The notes under the pieces were generated by a model. The model saw nothing but the letters and a program-made list of their open reading frames with translations. It had not been told where the DNA came from and did no database searches. Positions 34,564 through 44,298 of a stretch of DNA of 64,000 bases are shown piece by piece; position 1 is the first letter of the stretch, and the number at the start of each line of letters is the position of its first letter. The stretch covers positions 124,001 through 188,000 of the forward strand of contig CALANS010000117.1 of assembly GCA_937926105.1 (NCBI GenBank). The letters are read 5' to 3'. This DNA comes from an uncultured Actinomycetes bacterium (GTDB lineage: Bacteria > Actinomycetota > Actinomycetes > Mycobacteriales > Nakamurellaceae). The position numbers and the translations under genes were made by a program.

Positions 34564-36444
34564 TCACTTCGGCGGCAGTGCCTTGAGGAACGTGTCCAGG
34601 ATCGCGTTGGTGCGCTTGGAGTCGTTACCGCCCACGATCAGCGCCGCGAAGGCGATATCCCCCCGGAATCCGACCGTCCAGGCGTGGGCCTGGATGTCGC
34701 CCTTGTCGTTGACATACTCCGCGGTGCCGGTCTTGGCGTACACGGTGCCCGCATCCTGTAATTGCCGGGCGGTGCCGTCGGTGACGACCGCCCGCATGAA
34801 CGCCCGGATGTCGCTCCGCGCGGCCGTCGATCGGGCCGGTGCTGGGTGATCGACGGTGGTCTTCGTCCCCCGGATCAGCACCGGCACCGGCATGTTCCCG
34901 GTCGCCGCGGTGGCTGCCATCAGCGCCTCGGAGAACGGTGTCACCAGGTCCGTGCCCTGCCCGAAGCCGTTCTCCGCCCGGTCCAGGATCGACCCGGCGT
35001 CCAGGATCTTGCCGGTCAGCGTGATGATGCCCTTGATGTCGAAGTCCAGCCCCACCCCGTATTGGGTGGCCGCCTTCGGCAGCGCGTCATCGGGCAGTTC
35101 GGACGCGAGCCGGGCGAACGTGGTGTTGCAGGAATGCGCGAACGCCGTCGTCACCGTTACAGTTCCGAGGTCGAACCCCTCGTTGTGGATCGTGCGGTTG
35201 TCCAGCGTCCACTCACCCGGACAGGGCACCTCGGTATCCGGCCGAACCAGTCCGTGGTCGACGGCGGCCGTCGCGGTGATGATCTTGAAGGTGGATCCCG
35301 GCGGGTACTGGCCGGTCAGCGCGATGGGCCCTTGGGAATCGGCGGGGGCATTCTGCGCCACGGCGAGGATCTCGCCTGTGGACGGCTGGATGGCCACCAG
35401 CACCGCGGGCTCCTTGATCGGAGCGAGCGCGGCCTCCGCCGCCTCCTGGGTTGCAATGTCCAGGGTCAGGGTGACCTTCGGGCCCGGTTTCGGCGGCTTC
35501 TCGTCCAGGGTCTCCAACTCGTCGCCGGCGGTGTCCACGGAGGCGATGCGCCAGCCGGGTGTGCCCTTCGCCAGCGTGTTGGCCACCGGCACTGCCTGCT
35601 CCAGCAGTTCGCGGGCGAAGTTCCGGGTGGGTGGCAGGTCGCGCATCGTCGATGGCAGGCTGACCCCCTGCACCGCGCCCAGTTTCGCCTGCACGGCGGC
35701 GAAGTCGGCGTCCCGCAGGTTGATCACGGTGTAGCTGTCGTGCCCATCGGCCCTGGCCTGCTGCACCCCGGCCGTGATCGACGCGGCGGTAATGGTCTTG
35801 TCGAATCGCTTGACCTGCGCGGCGATCCGGCTGGCGGTATCGCCCAGGTCGCTGACCTTGTTGACCAGTACTACCACGGAGTACACCCGGACCGGGGCGA
35901 TCAGTTCCACGTCGTTGCGATCCACGATGGTGCCGGGCGTGGTCGGCGTGGTCCGCACCACCAGGGTCTGCTGCGGGCCTAGGTCCGGGTGCACCACGGC
36001 CGGGGTGAAGTCCAGCCTCCAGGCCGATCCTTGATCAGTATCGGTGCGCTGCCACGTCCAGGGCACCCGGTAGCTCCAGGTGCCAACCACCGGCAGCGAC
36101 CACGTCATGGTGGCGGTGACGGTGGCCTGGTCGGTGGCACTGCGGGTGACGCGGCCGGTGGTGATGGCCAGCTTCGTAGCCTTCAGGTCGGTGGCCACAG
36201 TGCGCATCAGCAGCGCGGCAGCGTCCGGTTCGGTGGTCAGCTGGGCAGCATCGTGGGTGCGGCCGGCCCGCCAATCGGTGACGAAGCTGTCGATGGTGCG
36301 CTGCGGGCTCGGGCCGGAATCGGTGTCCTGCGGCGGCGCGGTGGGGCCGGTACAGCCCACCAGCAGCGCCAGCAGGCACGCCGCCACCGTGACCACGACG
36401 GCCGCCGGCGCCCGGAGCACACTGCAACGGACCGACCACACCAC
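34564..36444 (-). CDS. Penicillin-binding lipoprotein (class B transpeptidase)
   Basis: Peptidoglycan transpeptidase of 626 aa anchored by a lipid. Signal peptide with lipobox LLVGC (Cys31); NTF2-like MecA-N-type domain (about 40-160); PBP dimerisation domain (GTIVDRNDVELI onward); transpeptidase domain with the active-site PPGSTFKII (SxxK), SCNTTFA (SxN) and AKTGTAEY (KTG). This architecture matches the mycobacterial penicillin-binding lipoprotein coded in the same map-to-ispG neighbourhood. GTG 36444 is my start because it begins a proper signal peptide; the longer frame covers a palindrome and is rejected. The ribosome site is weak. Confidence 0.92.
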   Translation of the reverse strand: MVWSVRCSVLRAPAAVVVTVAACLLALLVGCTGPTAPPQDTDSGPSPQRTIDSFVTDWRAGRTHDAAQLTTEPDAAALLMRTVATDLKATKLAITTGRVTRSATDQATVTATMTWSLPVVGTWSYRVPWTWQRTDTDQGSAWRLDFTPAVVHPDLGPQQTLVVRTTPTTPGTIVDRNDVELIAPVRVYSVVVLVNKVSDLGDTASRIAAQVKRFDKTITAASITAGVQQARADGHDSYTVINLRDADFAAVQAKLGAVQGVSLPSTMRDLPPTRNFARELLEQAVPVANTLAKGTPGWRIASVDTAGDELETLDEKPPKPGPKVTLTLDIATQEAAEAALAPIKEPAVLVAIQPSTGEILAVAQNAPADSQGPIALTGQYPPGSTFKIITATAAVDHGLVRPDTEVPCPGEWTLDNRTIHNEGFDLGTVTVTTAFAHSCNTTFARLASELPDDALPKAATQYGVGLDFDIKGIITLTGKILDAGSILDRAENGFGQGTDLVTPFSEALMAATAATGNMPVPVLIRGTKTTVDHPAPARSTAARSDIRAFMRAVVTDGTARQLQDAGTVYAKTGTAEYVNDKGDIQAHAWTVGFRGDIAFAALIVGGNDSKRTNAILDTFLKALPPK

Positions 36445-36507
36445 GCCCGTCAGTATCCCAAGGGGACCTGGCCGTGTCGGGGCCTGACGCGCCGTCGCAG
36501 GATGCAT

Positions 36508-36573
36508 GTTCGCGGATCTGCAACACGGTTTCGGCGCCGAACGACCGCAAGACCGTGTTGCAGATCCGCGAAC
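36508..36573. terminator. Perfect 22-bp inverted repeat between GNAT and PBP genes
   Basis: Arms 36508-36529 (starts GTTCGCGGATCTGCAACAC) and 36552-36573 are exact reverse complements. The 22-base spacer begins with the palindrome TTCGGCGCCGAA (36530-36541). It lies downstream of the GNAT gene and 64 bases upstream of the PBP start, all on the minus strand. Terminator or palindromic repeat element. Confidence 0.75.
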
Positions 36574-36644
36574 CTCTGTGCAGGGACGGCCAGAACGGCG
36601 GGGCCGGCCAGAACGGCAGGGCCGGTCAGGACGGCAGGGCGCCC

Positions 36645-37502
36645 CTAGAACAGCACCGAGGCGAACGTCCCGACCTGAGCGAACCCCACCCGTGCGTAGG
36701 CCGCTCGGGCAGCCGTGTTGTGCGCGTTCACGTACAGGCTCGGCAACCGCCCCATTCGCTGCACCCCCGCCACCACCGTCGCCATCGCCGGCGCCGCGAT
36801 CCCCCGGCCGCGCCAGGCCGGATGCACCCATACGCCCTGGACCAGCGCCACCCGCCGGGACAGCGCCCCGATCTCCGCCTTGAACACCACCTGTGCCCCG
36901 TCGAACCGGGCGAAGGCCCGCCCCGACGAGAGCAGCCCCGCGACCCGGGACCGGTATCCGGCACCGCCGTCACCGGCCGTGGGGTCCGCCCCGACCTCCT
37001 CGCTGAACATTGCCACCGCCGCCGGGTAGTAGTCGCGTAGCCGCTCCGTCCCGACCTGGACCACCTGGTGGTCGGCGGGTATTGCGGGGACGTCGGGGCA
37101 GGTCAGCAGCGGCTGGTCGGCCCGTATCTCCCGCGCCGGGCCCCACGAGGCGGACAGCGCGTCCCAGAGCGGCAGCGTCGGGCCGGCGTGCCCCACCAGC
37201 GAGGCGCACTGGCGCGCTCCCCGGCCGAGCACGTCGGCGAGCGCCGCAAGGGCCGGCCCTCGGCCGGTCAGCGGGATCAGGTTCACCCCGGCAAAGCACA
37301 GCGCGCTCCGCCCGCCGTCCACTCCCCAGAACGTGCCGCCCAACAGTTGGCGGTCCATCCCGGCCAGCTCGAAGCGGGCCGCCACCAGGCAGGATCCGAC
37401 CGGGTCGGCGGCCAGCACCTCGGCCACCGTGTCGGCGGCGCCCCGGCCGAGCGGACGCGCCCCCGCGGCGCGGAACCTCGCGCGCAGCCCGGGGGCGGCC
37501 AT
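36645..37502 (-). CDS. GNAT N-acetyltransferase with DUF4081-type N-terminal domain
   Basis: A 285-aa predicted acetyltransferase. The N-terminal half (ARPLGRGAADTVAEVLAADPVGSCLVAARFE and VNLIPLTG) matches the DUF4081-type partner domain. The C-terminal half is a GNAT fold with acetyl-CoA loop VWVHPAWRGRGIAAPAMATVV and the end strand LYVNAHNTAARAAYARVGFAQVG. ATG 37502 lies 17 bases past the ispG stop, so co-transcription is likely. A homologue sits in the same place in mycobacteria. Substrate unknown. Confidence 0.88.
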   Translation of the reverse strand: MAAPGLRARFRAAGARPLGRGAADTVAEVLAADPVGSCLVAARFELAGMDRQLLGGTFWGVDGGRSALCFAGVNLIPLTGRGPALAALADVLGRGARQCASLVGHAGPTLPLWDALSASWGPAREIRADQPLLTCPDVPAIPADHQVVQVGTERLRDYYPAAVAMFSEEVGADPTAGDGGAGYRSRVAGLLSSGRAFARFDGAQVVFKAEIGALSRRVALVQGVWVHPAWRGRGIAAPAMATVVAGVQRMGRLPSLYVNAHNTAARAAYARVGFAQVGTFASVLF

Positions 37503-37519
37503 CTGGACTCTGCTGGCGA

Positions 37520-38746
37520 TCAGCCGAGGCTGACCGTGGGTTCGCCGCTGGGCACCCCGTCGGCGCGCATGCCGTCGGCGATCCGCATGGCCTCCTCGAT
37601 GAGCGTCTCGACGATCTGCGACTCGGGCACCGTCCGGATCACCTCGCCCTTGACGAAGATCTGCCCCTTGCCGTTGCCGGAGGCCACACCCAGGTCGGCC
37701 TCCCGGGCCTCCCCCGGGCCGTTCACCACGCAGCCCATCACGGCCACCCGCAGCGGCACATCCAGCCCCTCTAGACCCGCCGTCACCTCGTTGGCCAGCT
37801 TGTACACGTCGACCTGAGCCCGACCGCAGGACGGGCAGGACACGATCTCCAGGCCGCGCTCGCGCAGGTTGAGCGACTCCAGGATCTGCAGCCCTACCTT
37901 GACCTCCTCCACCGGAGGTGCGGACAGCGACACCCGAATGGTGTCCCCGATGCCCTCGCCCAGCAGCGCGCCGAACGCCACGGCCGACTTGATGGTGCCC
38001 TGGAAGGCCGGGCCGGCCTCGGTCACCCCCAGGTGCAGGGGGTAGTCGCACTGCTCGGCCAGCAGTTCGTACGCGCGCACCATCACGACCGGGTCGTGGT
38101 GCTTGACGGAGATCTTGATGTCGCGGAAGTCGTGCTCCTCGAACAGCGAGCACTCCCACAGCGCCGACTCCACCAGCGCCTCCGGGGTGGCCTTGCCGTA
38201 CTTGGCCAGCAAACGGGGGTCCAGCGATCCCGCGTTGACCCCGATCCGGATCGGGGTGCCGTGATCCTTGGCGGCCTGGGCGATCTGGCGAACCTGGTCG
38301 TCGAACTTGCGAATGTTGCCGGGGTTGACCCGGACCGCCGCGCAGCCCGCTTCGATCGCGGCAAATACGTACTTGGGCTGGAAGTGGATGTCGGCGATGA
38401 CGGGGATCTTCGACTTGTGCGCGATCGCGGGCAGCGCGTCGGCGTCGTCGGAGGACGGGACGGCGACCCGGACGATCTGGCAGCCGGCGGCGGTGAGTTC
38501 GGCGATCTGCTGCAGGGTCGCGTTGACGTCAGCGGTGACGGTGGTGCACATGGACTGCACCGACACGGGATAGTCGCTGCCGACCCCGACCGTGCCGACC
38601 ATCAGTTGCCGGGTCGGCCGACGGGACGCCAGCACGGGTACCTGCCGGTCGGCGGGCATGCTCGGCATCCCCAACCCGACGTACCCACTCGTCTGTCTGC
38701 TCGGCTGTTTGCTCATCGAAGTCTGCGAATCTGCGACCTGTGTCAT
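37520..38746 (-). CDS. ispG: 4-hydroxy-3-methylbut-2-enyl diphosphate synthase (IspG/GcpE)
   Basis: Fe-S enzyme of the MEP isoprenoid pathway, converting MEcPP to HMBPP with reduced ferredoxin or flavodoxin. The 408-aa protein has the TIM-barrel part with [20 protein letters not shown] and RVNPGN, and the 4Fe-4S ligands Cys304 and Cys307 in SCPSCGR plus Cys339 and Glu346 in [12 protein letters not shown] 38746 has AGGAG just upstream. It is in one direction with rip1 and dxr (an earlier pathway enzyme). Confidence 0.97.
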   Translation of the reverse strand: MTQVADSQTSMSKQPSRQTSGYVGLGMPSMPADRQVPVLASRRPTRQLMVGTVGVGSDYPVSVQSMCTTVTADVNATLQQIAELTAAGCQIVRVAVPSSDDADALPAIAHKSKIPVIADIHFQPKYVFAAIEAGCAAVRVNPGNIRKFDDQVRQIAQAAKDHGTPIRIGVNAGSLDPRLLAKYGKATPEALVESALWECSLFEEHDFRDIKISVKHHDPVVMVRAYELLAEQCDYPLHLGVTEAGPAFQGTIKSAVAFGALLGEGIGDTIRVSLSAPPVEEVKVGLQILESLNLRERGLEIVSCPSCGRAQVDVYKLANEVTAGLEGLDVPLRVAVMGCVVNGPGEAREADLGVASGNGKGQIFVKGEVIRTVPESQIVETLIEEAMRIADGMRADGVPSGEPTVSLG

Positions 38747-38827
38747 TGCTCCTGGTCTCCCCTGGGCCCTCGCCCGGATCGTCCGTCATGCGGGAACCGG
38801 GCGCCGTCCGGCACCGTTCGTCACCGC

Positions 38828-40159
38828 CTATCCGAACAACTGCACCGGGTTGACGATGTCGGCCACCGCGGTCAGCAGCGAGAGCCCGATGAACAGCAGG
38901 GCGACCACGTAGGCCACCGGCATCAGCGTAGCCACGTCGAACGGCCGGGGCCGCGCGCGACGCCGCATGCCGGCCCATCCGCGGCGGACCCAGTCGATGA
39001 CGGCGCCCAGGATGTGCCCGCCGTCCAGCGGCAGCAGCGGCAGCAGGTTCAGCAGGAACAGGCTCATGTTGAACCCGGCCAGCAGGTTGAGCACCCAGGC
39101 GACCTTGTCTTGCACGGACCAGTCCTGCGCCAGGATCTCCCCGCCGATCCGGCCGGCGCCGATGATGCCCATCGGCCGGTCGGGGTCGCTGCGCGAGTGG
39201 TCGACGATGGCCTCCCACACCGCGGGAATGCGCTGCGGGATCCTGGCCACCGCGTGGGTGGCCGCCACCACGAAGTCCCCGGTGCGCACGAACGCCGACC
39301 CCAGCCCCTGCGCTACGTAGGGCTCATCGGGGCTGACCCCGAGAAAGCCGATGCGATGCGCGCCGACCAGTGCGCCGTTGGCGTCGTAATCCGGACGCTG
39401 GGTGGCCACGATCGGCACTGCCACGGTGTCCGAGGCACCGCCGCGGGTATAGGTCAGCTCGATGGTGCTGCCGCCCGATTCGGCGATGATCTGCTGGAAC
39501 TGCGTCCACTCGGTGATGGGGGTGCCGTTCACGGCGGTGACGGTGTCGCCGGGCTGCAGTCCGGCCTGCGCGGCCGGGGTCGCGGCATCCCCGGGCTCGC
39601 AGGTGCTGCGCTGCTGTTCGCCGGAGGCGGCCACCGGGATCACGCAGGCGCTGACGTCGTGGATGGTGGTGCTGGCGACCGGGATCCCGATGGCCATCAT
39701 CGAGATGCCGAACAGGACCACCGCGAAGATCAGGTTCTGGGCCGGCCCGGCCAGCATGACGATAATCCGCTTGAACGGGTGCAGCTGGTAAAACTGTCTG
39801 CCCTCGTCGGCCTGGGTGATCTCGGCCCGGTCGGCCTGGCGGGACTGCTCGGCAATCTGCCGGAAGACCCCCAGCGGGCTGGAGACCGTCGAGTCCATCC
39901 GGCGGCGGCCGTCCTTGCCCGGCGGCACCATGCCGATCATGCGGATGTAGCCGCCGAGCGGGATGGCCTTGAAGCCGTACTCGGTTTCGCCGCGCTTGCG
40001 GGACCAGATGGTCTTGCCGAAGCCGACCATGTACTGCGTCACGCGAACACCGAACAGCTTGGCGAACGTCAGGTGGCCGGCCTCGTGCCAGGCGATGGAG
40101 ATGATCAGCCCGACCGCGAAGATCAACACTCCCGCGGCATACAACAGCACCGTGCTCAC
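38828..40159 (-). CDS. rip1: Site-2 intramembrane metalloprotease (Rip1/RseP type)
   Basis: Zinc protease that cuts anti-sigma factors and other substrates within the membrane. The 443-aa protein has HEAGH (25-29) in the first helix region, a PDZ domain in the middle (GLQPGDTVTAVNGTPITEW), and the C-terminal third ligand in NLLPLLPLDGGHI. About four membrane helices are visible. It lies between dxr (5-bp gap) and ispG. An RseA-type anti-sigma factor (59305) in this window is one conceivable substrate, by inference only. Confidence 0.95.
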   Translation of the reverse strand: MSTVLLYAAGVLIFAVGLIISIAWHEAGHLTFAKLFGVRVTQYMVGFGKTIWSRKRGETEYGFKAIPLGGYIRMIGMVPPGKDGRRRMDSTVSSPLGVFRQIAEQSRQADRAEITQADEGRQFYQLHPFKRIIVMLAGPAQNLIFAVVLFGISMMAIGIPVASTTIHDVSACVIPVAASGEQQRSTCEPGDAATPAAQAGLQPGDTVTAVNGTPITEWTQFQQIIAESGGSTIELTYTRGGASDTVAVPIVATQRPDYDANGALVGAHRIGFLGVSPDEPYVAQGLGSAFVRTGDFVVAATHAVARIPQRIPAVWEAIVDHSRSDPDRPMGIIGAGRIGGEILAQDWSVQDKVAWVLNLLAGFNMSLFLLNLLPLLPLDGGHILGAVIDWVRRGWAGMRRRARPRPFDVATLMPVAYVVALLFIGLSLLTAVADIVNPVQLFG

Positions 40160-40164
40160 GGCGG

Positions 40165-41394
40165 CTATCGACCCCCTCCCAGCGCGGCGATCACCTCGTC
40201 GGCGCGGGTCCGCGCCCAGGCCTCGGCGTCCAGCACATCCTGCACGCTGCCGGGCTCGGATTTCACCCGATCCGACTCACCGATGATCCGCTCCAGCACC
40301 TCGGCTATGCCGAGAAACGGCAGGGAACCGGATGTGAATGCGGCCACGGCCTGCTCGTTGGCGGCGTTGTAGGCGGCCGGCACCATGCCGCCGGACACGC
40401 CCGCCGCGCGGGCCAGTTCCAGCGCCGGGAAGGTCTCGGTGTCCACCGGCTCGAAGGTCCATTCGGCGGCGCGGCCGAAGTCGCACGCGGCGGCGGCACC
40501 GGGCACCCGGCGCGGCCAGGCCAGGCCGAGGGCGATGGGCAGTCGCATGTCGGGCGGGCTGGCCTGCGCGATCGTGGCACCGTCGGCGAAGGTCACCATG
40601 GAGTGGATCACCGACTGTGGGTGCACCACGATCTGGATGCGCCGGTAGGGCACGCCGAACAGCAGGTGCGCCTCGATCAGCTCCAGGCCCTTGTTGACCA
40701 GGGTGGCTGAGTTGATGGTGACCACCGGGCCCATCTGCCAGGTGGGGTGCGCCAGCGCGTCGGCGAGGGTGACGTGCTCCAGGTCTGCGGCCTTGCGCCC
40801 GCGGAACGGGCCACCGGAGGCCGTGAGCACCAGGGCGGCCACCTCGTCGGGATCCCCCGCACGCAGGCACTGGGCCAGCGCGGAATGCTCGGAGTCCACC
40901 GGTACGATCTGGCCGGGCGCCGCGGCCCTGGTCACCAGCGAGCCACCGGCCACCAGGGACTCCTTGTTGGCCAGCGCCAGGGTGGCGCCCGCACCGAGCG
41001 CGGCCAGCGTGGGACCCAGGCCCACGGAGCCGGTGATGGCGTTGAGCACCACGTCCGCCGGGGTACCGAGCACCAATTCCGTGGCGGCCTCGGGGCCAGC
41101 CAGCACCCGGGACGGGGCGATGCCATCGACGGCCGTGCCCGGATTCGGAATGGCGATCCTGGCGTCCGGGTGCGCGGCGGCCTGGGTGGCGAGCAGGTCG
41201 GGCCGGGAGCCACCGGCCGCCAGACCCACCACGTGAAAGGCCGCCGGATTGGCCTCGATGACCTCCAGCGCCTGGGTGCCGACCGAGCCGGTGCTGCCCA
41301 GCACGATGACCCGGCGGGGCGGGGAGCCGGGCCCGAAGTCGAGGGATCGGAGTGCGAACTGCGTCACCCGACCATTGTTCACCACGCCTGACAC
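40165..41394 (-). CDS. dxr: 1-deoxy-D-xylulose-5-phosphate reductoisomerase
   Basis: First committed enzyme of the MEP isoprenoid pathway and target of fosmidomycin. The 409-aa product has the NADPH motif [28 protein letters not shown], the metal site [21 protein letters not shown] and the flexible-loop [21 protein letters not shown] at 41394 opens the frame; another GTG at 41367 may be used. It heads the dxr-rip1-ispG-GNAT run. Confidence 0.96.
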   Translation of the reverse strand: MSGVVNNGRVTQFALRSLDFGPGSPPRRVIVLGSTGSVGTQALEVIEANPAAFHVVGLAAGGSRPDLLATQAAAHPDARIAIPNPGTAVDGIAPSRVLAGPEAATELVLGTPADVVLNAITGSVGLGPTLAALGAGATLALANKESLVAGGSLVTRAAAPGQIVPVDSEHSALAQCLRAGDPDEVAALVLTASGGPFRGRKAADLEHVTLADALAHPTWQMGPVVTINSATLVNKGLELIEAHLLFGVPYRRIQIVVHPQSVIHSMVTFADGATIAQASPPDMRLPIALGLAWPRRVPGAAAACDFGRAAEWTFEPVDTETFPALELARAAGVSGGMVPAAYNAANEQAVAAFTSGSLPFLGIAEVLERIIGESDRVKSEPGSVQDVLDAEAWARTRADEVIAALGGGR

Positions 41395-41462
41395 ACACCC
41401 GAGACGCCACGAATTTCCCCGGCGCTCTCACGCAAACCCGGCGGGGCGGACATACTGGCTCG

Positions 41463-42440
41463 GTGGCGAGGGCGAAACGGGCGGGGGCGCGCTGGATTGC
41501 GCTGCTGCTGGGGCTCGCCCTGGTGGCGTCCGCGGTGGTCGCCTACGCGCTGATCAAGGTCACCGCTCCGGGGCCGGGCAGCGACGAGGCGGTCTCCACC
41601 GTCCCGAGCACCTCGGGCTCGGTGAGTACCGATCTGGTGTCCCCGGCCGACATCCGGAAGAGCGCCGGCGATTCCAGCGCGTCGCCCGGAACCCCGCCCA
41701 CCGGCACCGGCTCCGGGGTCGGCGATTCGACCCTCGCCTCCGCGCCGGCGAGCGCCACGCCGATCGCGCCGAGCCCCACGCCCGTCACGAGCGCGCCCAC
41801 CCAGAGCAGCGCGGCAGGGACGGCCGGCAGCGACGCATCGTCCGGTGCCCCACCGACCGTGACGAGCGTGCTCGCCGGATCCGAGGTGTCGCTACCCGCC
41901 GCATGGTCCGGCACGGCGACCGTCACCGTCACCGTCCTGGGCGACTGCGCCACCTCGACGCCGTCGGTATATGCCGACGTCCCCGCGGACCTGGCGCTGG
42001 ATCTGCCGCAGAACGAGGCCAACGCGGTCGCGCCGACCGTCACCACCGCGCTGCCGGACGACGAGCCGACCCTGACCTTGGGAGTCAACGCCAGCGCCCT
42101 GCCGTCCCTGGCGGTGTACTCGTCCGCCGTCGACGACAGCGGGGTCCTGCATCGCTACTGGCAGCTGGAGTTGCTGCCCGGCCTGCAGCGCACCGATGTG
42201 CACGGCACCCTGATCGACGAGGCAGTGGACAGCACCAACCCGAACCTGATGGTCGACGCCGAGACCTCGCTGCAGCCTTGCGAGACCGAGGGAACGGTGT
42301 CGCTGCCCAGGGTGCTGGGCGTCGGGTCGACGATGACGGGCTGGGTGAGCAAGTCCAGCGCCCGGCTGACGCTGACCGCGCGCACGACGGACGGCAAGCG
42401 CGAGGTGACCGTGGTGGTGACGGCAACCCGCAAACAGTGA
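41463..42440 (+). CDS. Membrane-anchored extracytoplasmic protein, unknown
   Basis: A 325-aa protein starting at GTG 41463, with one N-terminal membrane helix (WIALLLGLALVASAVVAYALI). A long Ser/Thr/Pro/Ala-rich stalk follows (about 35-135). The C-terminal beta-rich domain has paired cysteines (LGDCATSTPSVYADVP, LQPCETEG). No catalytic motif is recognised. It is divergent from dxr with a 68-bp gap. The ribosome site is weak, so the start is approximate. Confidence 0.7.
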   Translation: MARAKRAGARWIALLLGLALVASAVVAYALIKVTAPGPGSDEAVSTVPSTSGSVSTDLVSPADIRKSAGDSSASPGTPPTGTGSGVGDSTLASAPASATPIAPSPTPVTSAPTQSSAAGTAGSDASSGAPPTVTSVLAGSEVSLPAAWSGTATVTVTVLGDCATSTPSVYADVPADLALDLPQNEANAVAPTVTTALPDDEPTLTLGVNASALPSLAVYSSAVDDSGVLHRYWQLELLPGLQRTDVHGTLIDEAVDSTNPNLMVDAETSLQPCETEGTVSLPRVLGVGSTMTGWVSKSSARLTLTARTTDGKREVTVVVTATRKQ

Positions 42441-42453
42441 CGGCCAGCAGCGA

Positions 42454-42525
42454 CTCACTGGTACCGGCCGGCAACGGCTCACTGGTACCGGCCCGGCAGC
42501 CACTCACTGGTACCGGCCCGGCAGC
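42454..42525. repeat. Three 24/25-bp tandem repeats
   Basis: Near-identical units starting CTCACTGGTACCGGC begin at 42454, 42478 and 42503. Each contains the palindromic core CCGGTACC/GGTACCGG variants. The array starts 13 bases after a stop codon and precedes the DUF2631 gene. Confidence 0.9.
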
Positions 42526-42607
42526 GGCCCGCGGGCCCGACACACGGCGCGGGCCCGAGCGTGAGACCATGGCGGTAGACCACCTCACGCACGTCCCGGA
42601 GGCAGCT

Positions 42608-42958
42608 GTGGCAGATACCTCGCTCGAACGGCGCTCGGCTCCGTCCGGTGGCGCCGACCACGCCCCGGCGCAGGCGTCCGCGCATCCGGTGGTCCGGTAC
42701 AACCCGGACGCCCCGAGCGAGGAGTGGGGCTGGCACGGCTCCTGGCGGCAGTTCGCGCCCAAGGGCAGCGCGCTGATGATGTGGATCGGCGTGTTCACCC
42801 TGGTGATGTTCAACTTCACCGAGCACCAGTCGCACGTGGAGAACTACTACTTCAACGGGATCGCACTGATCGGGGCCATTTGGTTGATCGCCCGGGAGCG
42901 GTCCGGACGCAAGATGCGCCGCCGGCAGCGCGAGGCGGACGAGCGCGCCGGTCACTGA
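42608..42958 (+). CDS. DUF2631 family membrane protein
   Basis: A 116-aa actinobacterial protein with the family block PSEEWGWHGSWRQFAPKGSALMMWIGVFTLVMFNFTEHQSHVENYYF followed by a second hydrophobic helix (GIALIGAIWLIA) and a basic tail, so two membrane segments. I choose GTG 42608 because GGAGG lies 5 bases before it; an ATG at 42569 is an alternative that would add 13 residues. Function unknown. It sits close to dxr in mycobacteria too. Confidence 0.82.
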   Translation: MADTSLERRSAPSGGADHAPAQASAHPVVRYNPDAPSEEWGWHGSWRQFAPKGSALMMWIGVFTLVMFNFTEHQSHVENYYFNGIALIGAIWLIARERSGRKMRRRQREADERAGH

Positions 42959-43011
42959 GCCGGCGGCCCGACGTCGCGTAGTGCGACACGGCCGCGCTGT
43001 CGCCGCGCCGC

Positions 43012-44121
43012 TCAGCGTTCCGCGGCGGCCAGTTGCCCGCAGGCGGCGGCGATCTCCCGGCCGCGAGTGTCCCGCACCGTGCACGTCACCCCTGCCGCCC
43101 GCACCCGGCGCACGAACTCGTCCTGCACTCGCTTCGGTGAGGCGTCCCACTGGCTGCCGGGCGTGGGGTTCAGCGGGATCAGGTTCACGTGCACCAGCGG
43201 GCCGAGCTTGTGGTGCAGCACTGAGCCCAGCAGGTCGGCCCGCCAGGGCTGGTCGTTGATGTCCCGGATCAGCGCGTACTCGATGGACACTCGCCGGCCG
43301 GTGGCGCCGGCGTAGCGCCGGGCCGCATCCAGCACCTCGGCGACCTTCCACCGGTCGTTGATCGGCACCAGGGTGTCGCGCAACTCGTCGTCCGGGGTGT
43401 GCAGCGACACAGCCAGGCGCACCTGCAGCCCCTCCGCGGTGAGTCGGTCGATCGCCGGCACCAGCCCCACCGTGGACACCGTCACCGACCTGGCCGAGAT
43501 GCCCAGGCCGTGTGGTGCCGGCCCGGTGATCAACCGCACTGCCGCCAGCACCCTGGCGTAGTTGGCCAGCGGCTCCCCCATCCCCATGAACACCACGTTG
43601 GACAGCCGGCCGGGCTCCCCCAGCGCGCCGTCTCGGGCCGCGGCGGCGGCCAGCCGGACCTGCTCGACGATCTCGCCGGTGGACAGGTTGCGCTGCAGCC
43701 CGCCCTGGCCGGTGGCGCAGAACGGGCACGCCATGCCGCAGCCGGCCTGGCTGGACACGCACAACGTGATGCGATCCGGGTAGCGCATCAGCACCGACTC
43801 GATCAGGGTGCCGTCGTGCGCTCGCCACAGCGTCTTGCGGGTGCTGCCGTCGTCGCAAGCGATCGAGCGGACCTCCGTGAGCAGCTCCGGCAGCAGGGCG
43901 TCGACAAGCTCGGCCCGGCCGGCGCCGGGCAGGTCGGTCATCGCCTCGGCGTCTCGCGTCAGGCCCGCGAAGTAGTGCCGGGCGAGCTGATCGGCGCGGA
44001 AGGCGGGCTGGCCGGCCGCCTGCACGGCCTTCTTGCGTGCGTCGAGGGCGAGGTCCGCCAGGTGGACGGGAGGCTTGCCGCGGCGCGGGGCGGCGAGCAC
44101 GAGGGGCAGGGATTTCGTCAT
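43012..44121 (-). CDS. rlmN: 23S rRNA (adenine2503-C2)/tRNA (A37-C2) methyltransferase RlmN
   Basis: Radical-SAM methylase acting on 23S rRNA A2503 and tRNA A37. The 369-aa protein carries the cluster motif CGMACPFC (Cys128, 132, 135), the methyl-carrier Cys347 near the C-terminus, the conserved upstream Cys121 (TLCVSS), and [12 protein letters not shown] 44121 is the start that fits the family; the longer frame runs over a palindrome. It is convergent with the DUF2631 gene. Confidence 0.95.
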   Translation of the reverse strand: MTKSLPLVLAAPRRGKPPVHLADLALDARKKAVQAAGQPAFRADQLARHYFAGLTRDAEAMTDLPGAGRAELVDALLPELLTEVRSIACDDGSTRKTLWRAHDGTLIESVLMRYPDRITLCVSSQAGCGMACPFCATGQGGLQRNLSTGEIVEQVRLAAAAARDGALGEPGRLSNVVFMGMGEPLANYARVLAAVRLITGPAPHGLGISARSVTVSTVGLVPAIDRLTAEGLQVRLAVSLHTPDDELRDTLVPINDRWKVAEVLDAARRYAGATGRRVSIEYALIRDINDQPWRADLLGSVLHHKLGPLVHVNLIPLNPTPGSQWDASPKRVQDEFVRRVRAAGVTCTVRDTRGREIAAACGQLAAAER

Positions 44122-44182
44122 GACTGGCTGATTGTCCCACCCGGTTGCCCCGGGCGGAGCCCGGGCGCCGGCGCCGGGGAGT

Positions 44183-44288
44183 CTGAAAATCTGCCTCTGG
44201 ATTTCCAGCGCTGGGGCCCGGGCGCGCATCTCCGCAGGTCAGCCCGCCGCAGCCGCATCGACCCTGGAATCTGGCGGCAGGTTTTCAG
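44183..44288 (-). terminator. Imperfect long inverted repeat after vapC
   Basis: Arms 44183-44208 (CTGAAAATCTGCC then CTGGATTTCCAG-like) and 44264-44288 pair over about 25 bases with a few mismatches and a one-base bulge. A GC-rich spacer of 55 bases lies between. It starts 11 bases past the vapC stop and reaches towards the rlmN start, so it probably ends vapBC transcription. Confidence 0.55.
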
Positions 44289-44298
44289 AGCGGCGGCC

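Noticed and set aside
36445..36831. N-terminal extension of the penicillin-binding lipoprotein
   Set aside because: The extension would translate the 22-bp palindrome and lacks family similarity; a proper signal peptide begins at GTG 36444.
37503..38159. Long upstream extension of the GNAT frame into ispG
   Set aside because: It overlaps conserved ispG codons in another frame; the family-length protein starts at ATG 37502.
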